Positions 1 through 9,342 of a stretch of DNA of 64,000 nt are shown here, in pieces; position 1 is the stretch's first letter; each line of letters starts with the position of its first letter. Position numbers and translations under genes: made by a program. The stretch lies in the NCBI RefSeq assembly GCF_900112135.1, contig NZ_FOLC01000010.1, positions 62,001-126,000 on the forward strand, given 5' to 3'. This DNA comes from Collimonas sp. OK412. Its GTDB lineage: Bacteria; Pseudomonadota; Gammaproteobacteria; Burkholderiales; Burkholderiaceae_D. The notes below the pieces were generated by a model that saw nothing but the letters and a program-made list of their open reading frames with translations, did no database searches and was not told the origin of the DNA.

Positions 1-69
1 CGAGTCGTATTCGTTCATCTGGCACCCGAAGGTCTTGATGAATACTTTCTTTTGCATCGTTTTTTCCAT
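1..69 (-). CDS. miaB: tRNA-2-methylthio-N6-dimethylallyladenosine synthase, N-terminal fragment
   Basis: Only the first 23 codons lie in the window; the gene runs off the left edge. The reverse strand reads MEKTMQKK and then KVFIKTFGCQMNEYDS, the start of the MiaB UPF0004 domain. The Cys in FGCQMN is the first ligand of its auxiliary iron-sulfur cluster. MiaB is a radical-SAM enzyme that methylthiolates i6A37 in tRNA after MiaA has added the isopentenyl group; miaA is also in this window (31.8 kb). The start may be the Met at 69 or the one at 57; neither has a strong Shine-Dalgarno. Confidence 0.85.
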   Translation of the reverse strand, partial: MEKTMQKKVFIKTFGCQMNEYDS

Positions 70-90
70 GGCTGCTAATTGACTGCTCTT

Positions 91-441
91 CTATCGTTTC
101 ATGCCGTTGCGCTGCGCTTCGATCTTCTGGCTGGCTTCATCGGTAGTCAGGACCCAGACGCGGTCGATGTCGCCTTGAATGTTCAAGGTGTAGTTCACCT
201 GGTAAGTATCGGCGCCAAGCGAGTTGGGGATCTGGGTCAGCTGCTGGGTATTCCAGATGCGCGAGCCGGGCGACAGCCGCAGCGCCTGGCCATTGACGGT
301 GACGTTCGGGTAGTCGGTGATGGTCAGCTTGCCGCGCAGGGCCGAGGCGGGGAAATCGCGGTCTACCGCCATCGCGGAAAAGGCTAGCGTGGCCAGCAGG
401 AAGATCATGAGCAGGCGGACTGGCCGCATTGTTGCCGACAT
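91..441 (-). CDS. small secreted protein of unknown function
   Basis: A 116-residue protein with a clear Sec signal: Arg-rich start, hydrophobic LLMIFLLATLAFSAMA, then a probable cleavage before VDRDF. The mature part (about 90 residues) has no motif I recognise; it reads as a compact beta-rich domain (KLTITDYPNVTVNG, TYQVNYTLNIQGDIDRVW). I chose the Met at 441 over the one at 453 because GGAG sits 8 bases upstream of 441. It lies 21 bases upstream of miaB on the same strand and may be co-transcribed with it. Function unknown, probably periplasmic. Confidence 0.7.
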   Translation of the reverse strand: MSATMRPVRLLMIFLLATLAFSAMAVDRDFPASALRGKLTITDYPNVTVNGQALRLSPGSRIWNTQQLTQIPNSLGADTYQVNYTLNIQGDIDRVWVLTTDEASQKIEAQRNGMKR

Positions 442-916
442 AGCAAACTCCATTCGATGAAAACCATGGCGTATTTGCGCATGGTGTTGAAAACACTGGT
501 TCAGGCTGGTCCATAGAGGCCAGCATTGCCGGACTGCGCAAGCACAATTCGTTTGTTGCTTCAGTGCCGGGCCGCATTCCGGGAAGACTATCGGCCCGTT
601 TGCGGGAAGCGCGGATTATAGCATTTGGCGGCTATTGCATCGAGATGCCAACTATCTCCTGGGGCCGATGTCTCTGAAAATAAATTTACGCATCAAATTG
701 TTATCTTGATATTTTTTGTGGACGGCCGGTACTTGGTTGTCGATAGACGGAAGGTCAGATGATTTCCTTTGAGAAACGTAAAATCTATAATGATGCATCG
801 CTGGAAAATTACGAAACTTTCGTTTAAGTCTCTGCGGCTCAGGTCTGAGTCGCTAGATAAATCGATAAATTTATTTCGTGACATATAAGCAAATTTAAGA
901 AAGAGAAGGCACTTTC
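442..916. promoter_or_regulatory. divergent intergenic region upstream of the pilus operon
   Basis: No gene is supported here. From about 640 it is AT-rich compared with the flanking genes. It contains the palindrome ATAAATTTAT near 864-875 and ends in a good Shine-Dalgarno (AGAAGG, 904-909) 7 bases before the first pilin. It must hold the promoters for the leftward secreted-protein gene and the rightward minor-pilin operon, but I could not place either one with confidence. Confidence 0.4.
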
Positions 917-1390
917 ATGTACCCGAATTCATTTCGCCGTTACGCGCGCTTGCAGGCTGGCTTTACTCTGATCGAGGTAATGATCGTGGTGGCGATCATT
1001 GCGATTCTGGCGGCGATCGCTTTGCCGAGTTACAGTGATTACGTACTGCGCGGGAAGCTTGTTGAAGCGTCAAACATGTTGTCGGCGACGCGAGCCAACA
1101 TGGAACAGTACTATCAGGACAATCGCACATACCTTACCTCCGGCACAATCCTGTCGCCGTGCGATGCCGCGAGTTTGACTACCCTGAACGGCAGTCTCAA
1201 GAATTTTACGCTCAGCTGCCCCACTCTCACCGCATCGACCTATAAGCTCGTCGCCACTGGCTCCACTACGGCTACCACGGGCTTTATCTTTAACGTAACC
1301 GATGCCAATGTACAGACGTCAACGGTAGGAGCCGTCTGGGGTGCGGGGAGCTATGCTTGTTGGGCCATGAAGAGAGGTACGACGTGTTGA
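917..1390 (+). CDS. type IV pilin-like protein (PilE family minor pilin)
   Basis: The 157-residue protein has a classic type III signal: a short basic leader, then the prepilin peptidase site LQAG/FTLIEV with Glu at +5, and the hydrophobic alpha-1 helix MIVVAIIAILAAIALPSYSDY. The globular part has two Cys pairs and ends in a Cys (GTTC), as in pilins with a C-terminal disulfide loop. It is the first gene of the minor-pilin operon, with AGAAGG 7 bases before the ATG. Its last codons overlap the next gene. A second PilE-type pilin closes the cluster at 9343, so one is probably a minor pilin and the other an accessory copy; sequence alone does not say which. Confidence 0.85.
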   Translation: MYPNSFRRYARLQAGFTLIEVMIVVAIIAILAAIALPSYSDYVLRGKLVEASNMLSATRANMEQYYQDNRTYLTSGTILSPCDAASLTTLNGSLKNFTLSCPTLTASTYKLVATGSTTATTGFIFNVTDANVQTSTVGAVWGAGSYACWAMKRGTTC

Positions 1391-2013
1391 AGCGATCCCT
1401 TGCTCGGGAAGCGCGCGGCTTCACACTGATAGAGCTGGCGATAACATTGACGGTGATGACGGTATTAATACTGATGGTGGTTCCATCATTCACTGGCTGG
1501 CTGAATAACTCAAAAGTCAGAAGCGTTGCGGAGGCTCTGCAAAATGGCTTGCGCGCCGCGCAGGCTGAAGCGATCCGACGCAGTCATCAGACGGCCTTCG
1601 TACTGACAAGTGCGACGCCGGCACCGAATACGGTTGCCAGCACTTCTGGCAGCGGCAGCAATTGGTACATCCAAGTCTTGCCTGTCTATGTTGGCGAAAC
1701 CCTTGACCCTAATCCTATGGTGCAGAGCGGCTCGTTCGGCAACCTGGCGCCAAACGTCAAGGTTACTGCCAGCCCAGCTACGGCTTCCCTGGTTTGTTTT
1801 AACTCGATGGGGCGGCTGGTTGCCAATAGTGACGCCACTACAAGTACGAATTTTGGAACAACCTGCACTGCTCCCACCGGGAATATCACCTATGACGTCA
1901 CCCTCACTGGTGCGACGCATCCGCTTCGGGTATTGGTAGGTCTTGGCGGGCAGGTGCGCATGTGCGACACCACAAGAGTTTTATCTACCTCAGCTCCGGA
2001 TGGGTGCCCATGA
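1384..2013 (+). CDS. fimT: GspH/FimT family minor pseudopilin
   Basis: A prepilin-like protein of 209 residues from the GTG at 1384. The cleavage site EARG/FTLIELAITLTVM is followed by a FimT/GspH-type globular domain. I prefer the GTG at 1384 (or the adjacent TTG) over an upstream TTG at 1357 because GAGAGG lies about 7 bases before it and the gene then just overlaps the preceding stop. FimT/FimU sits in the minor-pilin complex that primes pilus assembly; some FimT proteins also bind DNA during natural transformation. The order fimT-pilV-pilW-pilX-pilY1 supports the role. FimT versus FimU cannot be separated by eye. Confidence 0.8.
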   Translation: MLKRSLAREARGFTLIELAITLTVMTVLILMVVPSFTGWLNNSKVRSVAEALQNGLRAAQAEAIRRSHQTAFVLTSATPAPNTVASTSGSGSNWYIQVLPVYVGETLDPNPMVQSGSFGNLAPNVKVTASPATASLVCFNSMGRLVANSDATTSTNFGTTCTAPTGNITYDVTLTGATHPLRVLVGLGGQVRMCDTTRVLSTSAPDGCP

Positions 2014-2402
2014 AAACTCCGCAACGCAATCATCTTGACCAGTCGGGCATGTCGCTCATCGAGGTGCTGATCTCCATGCTTATTTTTTCGTTCGCCATTC
2101 TCGGACTGGTCAGCTTGCAGGTTAACGCAGTCAAGGTTTCATACGGCGCAGAAGATCGTACGCGCGCAGCGCTGATGGCCAACGAGATCATTGCGACAAT
2201 GTGGACGAAAAAAACGCTCAACCCATCCTTGACGTCGTGGCAAACACGGTTGGCTGATCCTACGGTTTCCGGCCTTCCCGGAAGCGCAACCGGAACGGTC
2301 AGTGGGGCGGATGCGAGCGGTGTGGTGACGATCACCATCACTTGGCAAGAGCCATCGACCAAGAGCACAGACAACTATATTACCCAGGTTGCGATGCCAT
2401 GA
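2010..2402 (+). CDS. pilV: type IV pilus modification protein PilV
   Basis: A 130-residue minor pilin. The leader ends DQSG/MSLIEVLISMLIFS, with Met instead of Phe at +1 as is common in PilV, and Glu at +5. A DRTRAALMANEI segment follows the helix, typical of PilV. The ATG at 2010 overlaps the fimT stop as ATGA, so translation is coupled. PilV joins PilW, PilX and FimT/U in the tip complex that connects to PilY1. Confidence 0.85.
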   Translation: MKTPQRNHLDQSGMSLIEVLISMLIFSFAILGLVSLQVNAVKVSYGAEDRTRAALMANEIIATMWTKKTLNPSLTSWQTRLADPTVSGLPGSATGTVSGADASGVVTITITWQEPSTKSTDNYITQVAMP

Positions 2403-3622
2403 ATCAGTCACTTCTTACTCATAAACGCAAGGGCGGATTCAGCCTGATCGAATTGATGGTGGTGATCGCCATCGTGCTGGTGATGTCGCTGGCTATTTTT
2501 GGCGTGATGTCGACCAGCGAAGGTAAAAAACGCAGCTTGACCTCGGTGAATGATATCAACCAGTCAGGAAATTTTGCCCTGTTCCAGCTCGAAAAAGCGC
2601 TACGTAATGCCGGCTCCGGGTTTTCCCAGAGTTATGCGCAATCGTTTGGATGTAAGTTATTCGCATCTCAGAAGCAGGCTGTGCCTGGCAATACCGGGGT
2701 AGTTCTTCCTTTTCCCGGAGCAGCCATGGCTGAGCCTTTCAAGACTGTGAATGCGACGGTGGGCGGGATATACATGCTGGCGCCTATGATTATCGCGAGC
2801 GGGGCAACCAAGCCCGGCATGAGCGGGAGTACCTCCGATGCGCTCATCGTCATGGCCGGGTCTGCCGGCTATGGCGAGGTGCCAACGGCGTTCACCAATG
2901 TAGCCACTTCGACACAGCTTAATTTGCAAAGCACCTTGTCCTTCAATCCAAATGATTTTGTCCTTGTAGCAGATGAGGCTGGCAGCGCTGGATCATTGCC
3001 ATGCATGATCGAACAGGTTGACTCGGGCTACACGGCCGGCAGCAACGCCACGGCATTACCGCTGGCGGGCACCTATTACGCTAGTTCGATCAAGGATAAA
3101 GGTGGGGCGATAAGAAACCTGATAGATTTTTCGAACAACGCCCTTGCCATGGGTATTGGCAATTCTGCCGGCAACCCGCCATCTTTCCAGATGTTTGGCG
3201 TGGGAGACAATAATGTCCTGTTTCAATACGATTTGCTGCAAGGGGGCGCGTACGACACGCCGATACCGATCGCAGACGGTGTTTTTGAAATGCATGCGCT
3301 GTACGGCGTGGACACCAATAATGACGGCTTGGTGGATACCTGGATTGATCCATCAACGGCCGGTTACGACTACGCCACGCTTGAAAGCGGGACCGTCGCC
3401 GCGAACAACACGCTTTTGACCATCAAAGCAATTCGCCTCGGCCTGATCATGCGGACCTCGCTGCCGGAAAAAGCGCCGGTAACCACAGGGCCGTTAGTCT
3501 TATTCTCGGATCTGGGAACAACGCTCACGTTCACGCGTACCCTGGCTGCCGCAGAACAAAATTATCGATATCGGATCATTGAATCGACTATCCCGCTTCG
3601 CAATTCACTGCTGTTAAATTGA
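2399..3622 (+). CDS. pilW: type IV pilus assembly protein PilW
   Basis: A 407-residue large minor pilin. The prepilin site is KGG/FSLIELMVVIAIVLVM. The start at 2399 overlaps the pilV stop as ATGA. Near residues 320-330 the motif DTNNDGLVD has the spacing of an EF-hand-like calcium loop (DxNxDGxxD), a recurring feature of the PilW family. PilW belongs to the minor-pilin initiation complex in the inner membrane and at the pilus tip. PilX follows after 3 bases. Confidence 0.85.
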   Translation: MNQSLLTHKRKGGFSLIELMVVIAIVLVMSLAIFGVMSTSEGKKRSLTSVNDINQSGNFALFQLEKALRNAGSGFSQSYAQSFGCKLFASQKQAVPGNTGVVLPFPGAAMAEPFKTVNATVGGIYMLAPMIIASGATKPGMSGSTSDALIVMAGSAGYGEVPTAFTNVATSTQLNLQSTLSFNPNDFVLVADEAGSAGSLPCMIEQVDSGYTAGSNATALPLAGTYYASSIKDKGGAIRNLIDFSNNALAMGIGNSAGNPPSFQMFGVGDNNVLFQYDLLQGGAYDTPIPIADGVFEMHALYGVDTNNDGLVDTWIDPSTAGYDYATLESGTVAANNTLLTIKAIRLGLIMRTSLPEKAPVTTGPLVLFSDLGTTLTFTRTLAAAEQNYRYRIIESTIPLRNSLLLN

Positions 3623-3625
3623 GCC

Positions 3626-4252
3626 ATGAAACCTGCGCCTAATTATATTCGCCGCCATGCCTGCCGACGTTCAGCGATACGCCATCATGGCCAACGCGGG
3701 ATCATTCTTATCGTGACCATGTTCGCCTTGATCATACTGATGATTTCCGGCATCGCCTTGGTGCGTTCTTTCGATTCTTCACTTGTATTGGCCGGCAATA
3801 TGGCATTCAAGCGAGATCTGGTTAATCAGGGCGAGCGCGGGATGTCGGCGGCTATTCTGTCCATGAAAGGCTCGGGCACCCTGGTGTCGGAAATCACACG
3901 GCAGAGCAATTTGCCAAGCAGCAATTATTCGGCTTCGCTCCTGCCTACGGATGCGCATGGAATCCCGGTAGTCCTGCTCAAAGATAGTGCCTGGACCACG
4001 GCCGGGATGAGTGCTGCCGATATTACCGACGCAGCAAGCCAGGTGACGATCCGCTACGTGATTGACCGCCTATGCTCGGCGTCAGGTGTTGCCAGCTCGG
4101 CCAGCTGCATTGTCAGTTCTTACGGCGACAAGGGCGGTACAGCTGACGTGAAAAGAGCTACGGCAATCACCCCGCCGGTATATCGGATCAGCGTGCGCGT
4201 CACCGGTCCTCGCAGTACCCAAACATACTTGCAAACGACGTTCTCACTCTGA
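3626..4252 (+). CDS. pilX: type IV pilus assembly protein PilX
   Basis: The 208-residue protein starts with a basic leader, then GQRGIILIVTMFALIILMISGIALV. This is the PilX type of N-helix, where the canonical FTLIE is replaced by a G/IILI form without Glu5. A RDLVNQGERG segment follows the helix, as in the PilX family. It sits 3 bases after pilW and 41 bases before pilY1. It is a small pilin-like component of the tip complex. Confidence 0.8.
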   Translation: MKPAPNYIRRHACRRSAIRHHGQRGIILIVTMFALIILMISGIALVRSFDSSLVLAGNMAFKRDLVNQGERGMSAAILSMKGSGTLVSEITRQSNLPSSNYSASLLPTDAHGIPVVLLKDSAWTTAGMSAADITDAASQVTIRYVIDRLCSASGVASSASCIVSSYGDKGGTADVKRATAITPPVYRISVRVTGPRSTQTYLQTTFSL

Positions 4253-4293
4253 ACGCACGTCAAAAAACGCAAAAACATAACTGGAGTTTCAAC

Positions 4294-7200
4294 ATGGCGA
4301 CCATATCTCTTTTTCGGCGAACTGCTGGTTTTTTTCGGTTTCTTGCCGTTACCGGTATGGCGCTGCTATCTTTTCCGAGTCACGCGGCAATTACGCTTTC
4401 CGACCAGCCTATTTTCTCTTCCATTACGGTTCCCGGAAATCTCTTGTTGCCCCTGTCGGTTGAATATCCGACGGCCTTGAGTCAAGCCTATCCGTACACT
4501 TCCAATCCGTATACGCCGGCTACCACTTATCTTGGCTATTTCGACGGAGCCAAGTGCTACACCTATAAAGCCGATACGACAACGCCGGCAAACGGGTATT
4601 TCCAACCGTATGGCGTCGCTGCCAGCCATGCTTGTACCTCCAGCGCAACCAATCCGCTCTGGAGCGGTAACTGGTTGAATTGGGCAGCCATGCAGACAAT
4701 CGATTCGTTTCGCTGGGCGCTGACAGGCGGATATCGATCAGTTGATTCAGCCACGTCAACCATTCTTGAAAAAGCATATGCGTCGGGGCAAGGGGGCAAT
4801 GGTGAAACGCCGAACAAGACCATTCCTTCATCGTCGGGTTCTGCGACGGATGTGACCGGCGCAACACCTTTTACGTGGTCGGCAGTCACCTCACGCATTT
4901 GGGGTGTCGGAAATCAAATCTGGGTTTCCGGTATCAGTTCCGGTAGCCTGGATAGCACATCTAAAAGCGGTACAGTAAACTACACGGGGCAATACGGGAA
5001 CGGGGCTTTGTCCAGCACGCCAGTGCAAACCTGTGTCGCTACACGGAAGAAAACCTCCAATAGTTTCGGGACCCCAACGTGTACATCGACTACGACCACC
5101 GCTTACAACTCCAGTCCGATCACGACTACGCAAGGTCCTACCTGCACGACTAGCAGTAATGGCCTTACCCAGACTTGTGTGACGATTAGTCCGACCAATG
5201 TGACAGGCACCTCAGATCCGTCGCAAGTATATGCCCTCAATGCCAGAGTTCAGGTATGTAACAGCGGGGTGGGACTGGAATCAAATTGCGTCGCGTACGG
5301 TTCCAATTACAAGCCGCAAGGCTTGATGCAGCAGTACGCGATGAAAATTCGATTTGGCGCCTTTGGATATTTGAATGACTCGTCAGTTAATCGGGATGGC
5401 GGGGTGCTGCGTGCGAACATAAAATACATTGGCCCGCGGCAACCAGTGCCAGGGGCGCCGGATATTGCCAATTCGTTGGCTGAGTGGAGTTCCACGGACG
5501 GTACCTTCGTTGTCAACCCAAACCCGCTAGATGCTACGGCTTCAGGTGTGACTAACAGCGGCGTAATGAATTATTTGAATAAATTCGGGGAAGCCGCCCA
5601 GACATATAAGACTTATGATCCAGTCAGTGAACTGTATTACGCAGGAATTCGCTATTACAAACATCAGGGAGATTGGTCGACATATTCGTCAATCCCCTCG
5701 GGCTCGTCGAGCATGCTGGACGGCTTTCCGGTCATTACCGGGACAAGCACGGATCAAACCAAGGCGTCGGGTTGGGTTGACCCAATTCTGTACAGCTGTC
5801 AAAAGAACTTCATCCTGGGGATCGGCGACGTCAACACCCATGCAGATGCAAACCTGCCAGGAAGTACCATCGGCAATAGCAGCTACGAAACAAGCACCAA
5901 GCCAACGGATACCTCCGTTGACGTGACGACTGCAACCAACATGGTTGGTACCCTGGAAGGATTGGGTACTACTACCACTCCACTTGGGAAAAAGTATGTC
6001 AGTGACTATGCGACTTATTTCATTGCCGGCCTTGCCTACGATTCGCATGTCAAGGACATACGGCCAAACGATTTTAAGAATTCGGATGGGACCAAGAACG
6101 GAATACAGACGATTTCGACCTATTGGCTGGACGTTCAGGAATACCAAACATATACAAACAACAATCAATTTTACCTGGCGACGAAATACGGTGGATTCAC
6201 GGTACCTAAGGATTTCGATCCATATGCGTCGACCAATGCATTGAATACTTTGGCCATCAAGGGTACTCCTGCCTCTACAACTGCCTTGATCGACTCGATG
6301 TGGCATACCACGACCGACACGGTCGGCACCAACAAACGTCCTGACAACTATTTCAGCGCCGGGCAGGCAGACAAAATGGTCAGCGGCTTGCAATCGGCAT
6401 TTGCCAATATTGCCAATGCAATTACAGGATCCGGAACTGCCTTTTCTAGCACCTCGGCAAATGTCACCTCAGGTAGTCTAAGCTATGCCACGCAATATTC
6501 AGACTCCTGGACCGGAGACGTGATCGCCACGACGGTGACTTACGACGCAAACGGAAATCCGACATTCAGTGCACCTATCTGGAATGCAAAGTCTGTGCTG
6601 CAAGCACAAACCGGCAGAAAAATTGTCACCTGCTGTACCACTACAGGTGCGGGCTTGCCTTTTCAGGACGCGAGCTTGAAAGATGCTTCGCAACTGAATA
6701 GCCGCACCAACTATGCAACATTCTCCAACATAGCCGGAGTGGGAGCAACCTCCCAGTCGGCCGCGAATTATCTCGCCTATTTACGCGGCGACCAGAGTCT
6801 TGAGGTCAGCAAGGCAGGCGGCATTTATCGGACGCGTTCATCTTTGCTGGGCGATATTGTCGACTCCAAGGCAAATCCTGTTGCGGCTCCTGCAAGTCCG
6901 TTCTCCGAGAGTACTAATCCAGGTTATAACAACTTCAAGAGCACATATAAAAATCGCTCTACCGTTGTATACGTGGGCGCCAATGACGGCATGATGCATG
7001 CGTTCGACGGGTCAAGTACCGGTGGCAAAGAACTGTTTGCATACGTTCCAAGTTTTGTATATGGAAGCGCAACTACAGCACCGCTGAGCGGATTGGCATC
7101 CTTGGGCCGCCTGGATTTCACGCATCACTTCCTGGTGAATGGCACACCGCAGGTCTTTGATATCGACACCCAATTGACCGGAAGCCCGGTAACGGCTTCC

Positions 7201-8349
7201 ACCGCCTCCACTGCTGCGTGGAAATCGATCCTGATCGGCGGTCTTGGCAAAGGCGGTCAGGGTTATTATGCAATAGACGTCACAGATCCGACGACCTGGA
7301 CCAGCGAAACCGCATTGGCCAGCAATGTATTATGGGAGTTCACGAATGCCCATATGGGATATTCATATGGCGATCCAGTGGTGGTTAAAACCAAAAAATA
7401 CGGGTGGGTGGCAATTTTAACCTCAGGTTATAACAACGATGACGGGGTCGGTTATTTCTTTATCGTGAATCCGAAAACCGGCGCATTGCTTGAGACGGTG
7501 TCGACTGGCGCGGGGTCGGTTGCCAGTCCTGCCGGACTAGCGCGTGCTTCGGCTTATGTTCCGGATTTTACGGATGGCACAGCAGACTCAGTATATGCCG
7601 GCGATCTTTTAGGGAATGTCTGGCGGCTGGATTTGACAGCTTCAGCCGGCACTTCATATGTCGTTACCAACATTGCCACATTGACAGATAAAGACACGTC
7701 TGGCGCCGTGCAACCAGTGACTACGGCGCCGCTTATCGAGGTGCAGCCCAACACATCCAAGCGCTATGTCCTGGTTGGCACTGGCCGCCTGCTCGCATTT
7801 ACCGATGTCCCAACTACCCAGACCCAGACATTTTATGCGATCTTGGATGGTAAATCGGCCTTGGGTTCCTTTTACACATCGGCCACCTTGCCTAAAGGCA
7901 TAACCTTTCCGATCGGTCGCACCAGCATGATTGCGAATACCGATGTCACAAAAGCGATCGTTGCAGATACGACTAAACCGATGGGGTGGTATCACGATTT
8001 GGCTGCAGGTGAACTGGTAAATATTCCGCTTTCGGCCAATTCAGGTTTCGTCACCTTTGCGGCTAATCTGCCGAGCGGCGATGTCTGCAGCAACACCGGT
8101 TCCAATGAAATCTATGTGATCAATTTCGGCTCAGGCCAGTCGGTAGTGACCGACAGTGCCGGGAACATCATTGCCTCTTCTACAGCTCTTGGCGGCTTAA
8201 TCACCGATGTGGCAATTCTTAATGTCGGTGGCAAACTTCGCGTGCAGGCTGGTAATAATCAGGGGAAAGTTGTCAACATACCTGGAGCATTGGGCGGCGC
8301 AAATTCCTTGAAACGTCTGAATTGGCGTGAAATCCCCACCTCTGACTGA
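4294..8349 (+). CDS. pilY1: type IV pilus tip adhesin/assembly factor PilY1
   Basis: A 1351-residue secreted protein. It has an N-terminal signal peptide ending FPSHA/AI, a long Ser/Thr/Gly-rich N-terminal half (to about residue 800) without a motif I recognise, and a C-terminal PilC/PilY1 beta-propeller (about 850-1330) with blade motifs VVYVGANDGMMHAFDG, GYNNDDGVGYFFIVNPKTG and VYAGDLLGNVWRLDL. The loop before VYAGD (about residue 1089) reads DFTDGTAD, one residue shorter than the DxDxDGxxD calcium loop of Pseudomonas PilY1, so calcium control may differ. PilY1 caps the minor-pilin complex and acts in adhesion and surface sensing. Start: ATG 4294 after a CTGGAG Shine-Dalgarno. Confidence 0.92.
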   Translation: MATISLFRRTAGFFRFLAVTGMALLSFPSHAAITLSDQPIFSSITVPGNLLLPLSVEYPTALSQAYPYTSNPYTPATTYLGYFDGAKCYTYKADTTTPANGYFQPYGVAASHACTSSATNPLWSGNWLNWAAMQTIDSFRWALTGGYRSVDSATSTILEKAYASGQGGNGETPNKTIPSSSGSATDVTGATPFTWSAVTSRIWGVGNQIWVSGISSGSLDSTSKSGTVNYTGQYGNGALSSTPVQTCVATRKKTSNSFGTPTCTSTTTTAYNSSPITTTQGPTCTTSSNGLTQTCVTISPTNVTGTSDPSQVYALNARVQVCNSGVGLESNCVAYGSNYKPQGLMQQYAMKIRFGAFGYLNDSSVNRDGGVLRANIKYIGPRQPVPGAPDIANSLAEWSSTDGTFVVNPNPLDATASGVTNSGVMNYLNKFGEAAQTYKTYDPVSELYYAGIRYYKHQGDWSTYSSIPSGSSSMLDGFPVITGTSTDQTKASGWVDPILYSCQKNFILGIGDVNTHADANLPGSTIGNSSYETSTKPTDTSVDVTTATNMVGTLEGLGTTTTPLGKKYVSDYATYFIAGLAYDSHVKDIRPNDFKNSDGTKNGIQTISTYWLDVQEYQTYTNNNQFYLATKYGGFTVPKDFDPYASTNALNTLAIKGTPASTTALIDSMWHTTTDTVGTNKRPDNYFSAGQADKMVSGLQSAFANIANAITGSGTAFSSTSANVTSGSLSYATQYSDSWTGDVIATTVTYDANGNPTFSAPIWNAKSVLQAQTGRKIVTCCTTTGAGLPFQDASLKDASQLNSRTNYATFSNIAGVGATSQSAANYLAYLRGDQSLEVSKAGGIYRTRSSLLGDIVDSKANPVAAPASPFSESTNPGYNNFKSTYKNRSTVVYVGANDGMMHAFDGSSTGGKELFAYVPSFVYGSATTAPLSGLASLGRLDFTHHFLVNGTPQVFDIDTQLTGSPVTASTASTAAWKSILIGGLGKGGQGYYAIDVTDPTTWTSETALASNVLWEFTNAHMGYSYGDPVVVKTKKYGWVAILTSGYNNDDGVGYFFIVNPKTGALLETVSTGAGSVASPAGLARASAYVPDFTDGTADSVYAGDLLGNVWRLDLTASAGTSYVVTNIATLTDKDTSGAVQPVTTAPLIEVQPNTSKRYVLVGTGRLLAFTDVPTTQTQTFYAILDGKSALGSFYTSATLPKGITFPIGRTSMIANTDVTKAIVADTTKPMGWYHDLAAGELVNIPLSANSGFVTFAANLPSGDVCSNTGSNEIYVINFGSGQSVVTDSAGNIIASSTALGGLITDVAILNVGGKLRVQAGNNQGKVVNIPGALGGANSLKRLNWREIPTSD

Positions 8350-8378
8350 TCGCCAGAGCCGGGGTAGTTGGTGATGTT

Positions 8379-9080
8379 TTGAATAAATGGCTGGACAATT
8401 ATAATTCCAAGCGATGGACGGCCGAACGCTGCCGTCTTTCGCTGTTATCTGTGTGTGTGTCAGTGGGCATGCATATCTTGCTGCTGTTCATGGCAACCAG
8501 GCCGGTCATGTCCGGCCAGCACTTGCGCCAGAACGCCCAGCTAGTGCAGATGACCTTATATGTCGGGGTAGGCGAAGCCAAGGCGACCGCCTCGGTGCCA
8601 AGCCCTGCTGCGCTTCCGGTCCGATCGATGCGCCCAATATCCGTGGATGCCGGTAAAACCAGGCCGGGAAGCGGAAGCATAGGCGAAGTGACCCCTAAAG
8701 CTGGCGAAGCCGAGCGGGGGACCGACCTGCAAGATGAGCTACCTTCGACCTTCCTGCCTTCTAGCGAGATGGACTTTGGCGCCGTGCCGGTTTCTGAGCC
8801 CGATAGCCACTTCCTTGTCGGTGTGAAGAATAGCGGTTCGCCTATCAGGCTACGCCTCTATGTCGATAAATATGGAGTGGTCAAAGATATTCATGTCCTG
8901 CAAGCCGATGATATGGACGGATTGGCGGTTGAGCATCTGGTAGCCATGTTTTATGCCACGACATTTATTCCGGCGCGGCGCGAGGGGGTAGATATGTCTT
9001 CGTATATGGATATTGAACTGAATATCACCGATTTCACCAGTGTTTCTTCGGCGCCGGTAACGCCGCCGCAACGGCGATAA
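8379..9080 (+). CDS. TonB C-terminal-domain-like protein in the pilus cluster
   Basis: This 233-residue protein begins at a TTG (8379) preceded by GGTGA; no better start is in frame. It has one N-terminal membrane segment (LLSVCVSVGMHILLLFMA), a Pro/Ser/Gly-rich linker (about 60-135) and a C-terminal domain (about 145-225: RLRLYVDKYGVVKDIHVLQADDMDG ... FIPARREGV). The C-terminal part resembles the TonB C-terminal fold that contacts outer-membrane partners. Its place between pilY1 and a pilin gene suggests an envelope-spanning helper for the pilus, but no ExbB/ExbD pair is nearby, so energy transduction is only a guess. Confidence 0.65.
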   Translation: MNKWLDNYNSKRWTAERCRLSLLSVCVSVGMHILLLFMATRPVMSGQHLRQNAQLVQMTLYVGVGEAKATASVPSPAALPVRSMRPISVDAGKTRPGSGSIGEVTPKAGEAERGTDLQDELPSTFLPSSEMDFGAVPVSEPDSHFLVGVKNSGSPIRLRLYVDKYGVVKDIHVLQADDMDGLAVEHLVAMFYATTFIPARREGVDMSSYMDIELNITDFTSVSSAPVTPPQRR

Positions 9081-9160
9081 GCAGCGTTGAATAAGGCCTC
9101 CAAAGCCTTATGGACAAATGGTTTGTGAATTTTTATATTTGCATATACCCAACTCAGTTA
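9074..9160. repeat. decayed copy of the island's left end (att-like)
   Basis: This segment aligns without gaps to 13079-13165 at a constant offset of 4005 bases. By hand about 53 of the first 77 positions agree, including 15 of 15 at ggtttgtgaattttt and 15 of 20 over the part that corresponds to the tRNA 3' end. It begins inside the stop codon of the TonB-like gene. It looks like a relic end of an older element of the same integrase family, although its other end is not evident. Confidence 0.5.
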
Positions 9161-9342
9161 CCGGATCCTTTTATTTGATCCGGATGTGATCCAGCCCTGG
9201 GTGCGTCAATGCGGTCGATTCGGGTGGCAAGATACATTGCTTTAAATTTTCAGGCCACGGGTGCGACGGTGTGCCGCTGGCTGCAATTGTCGCTCAAGCC
9301 GAATTAACGATTGAAGTGCTGTTTCGAATCTGGGGGATGTGC

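Noticed and set aside
622-640. Sigma-54-like TTGGC...TTGCA upstream of the first pilin
   Set aside because: The GG to GC spacing is 8 rather than 10, so it does not fit the -24/-12 promoter.
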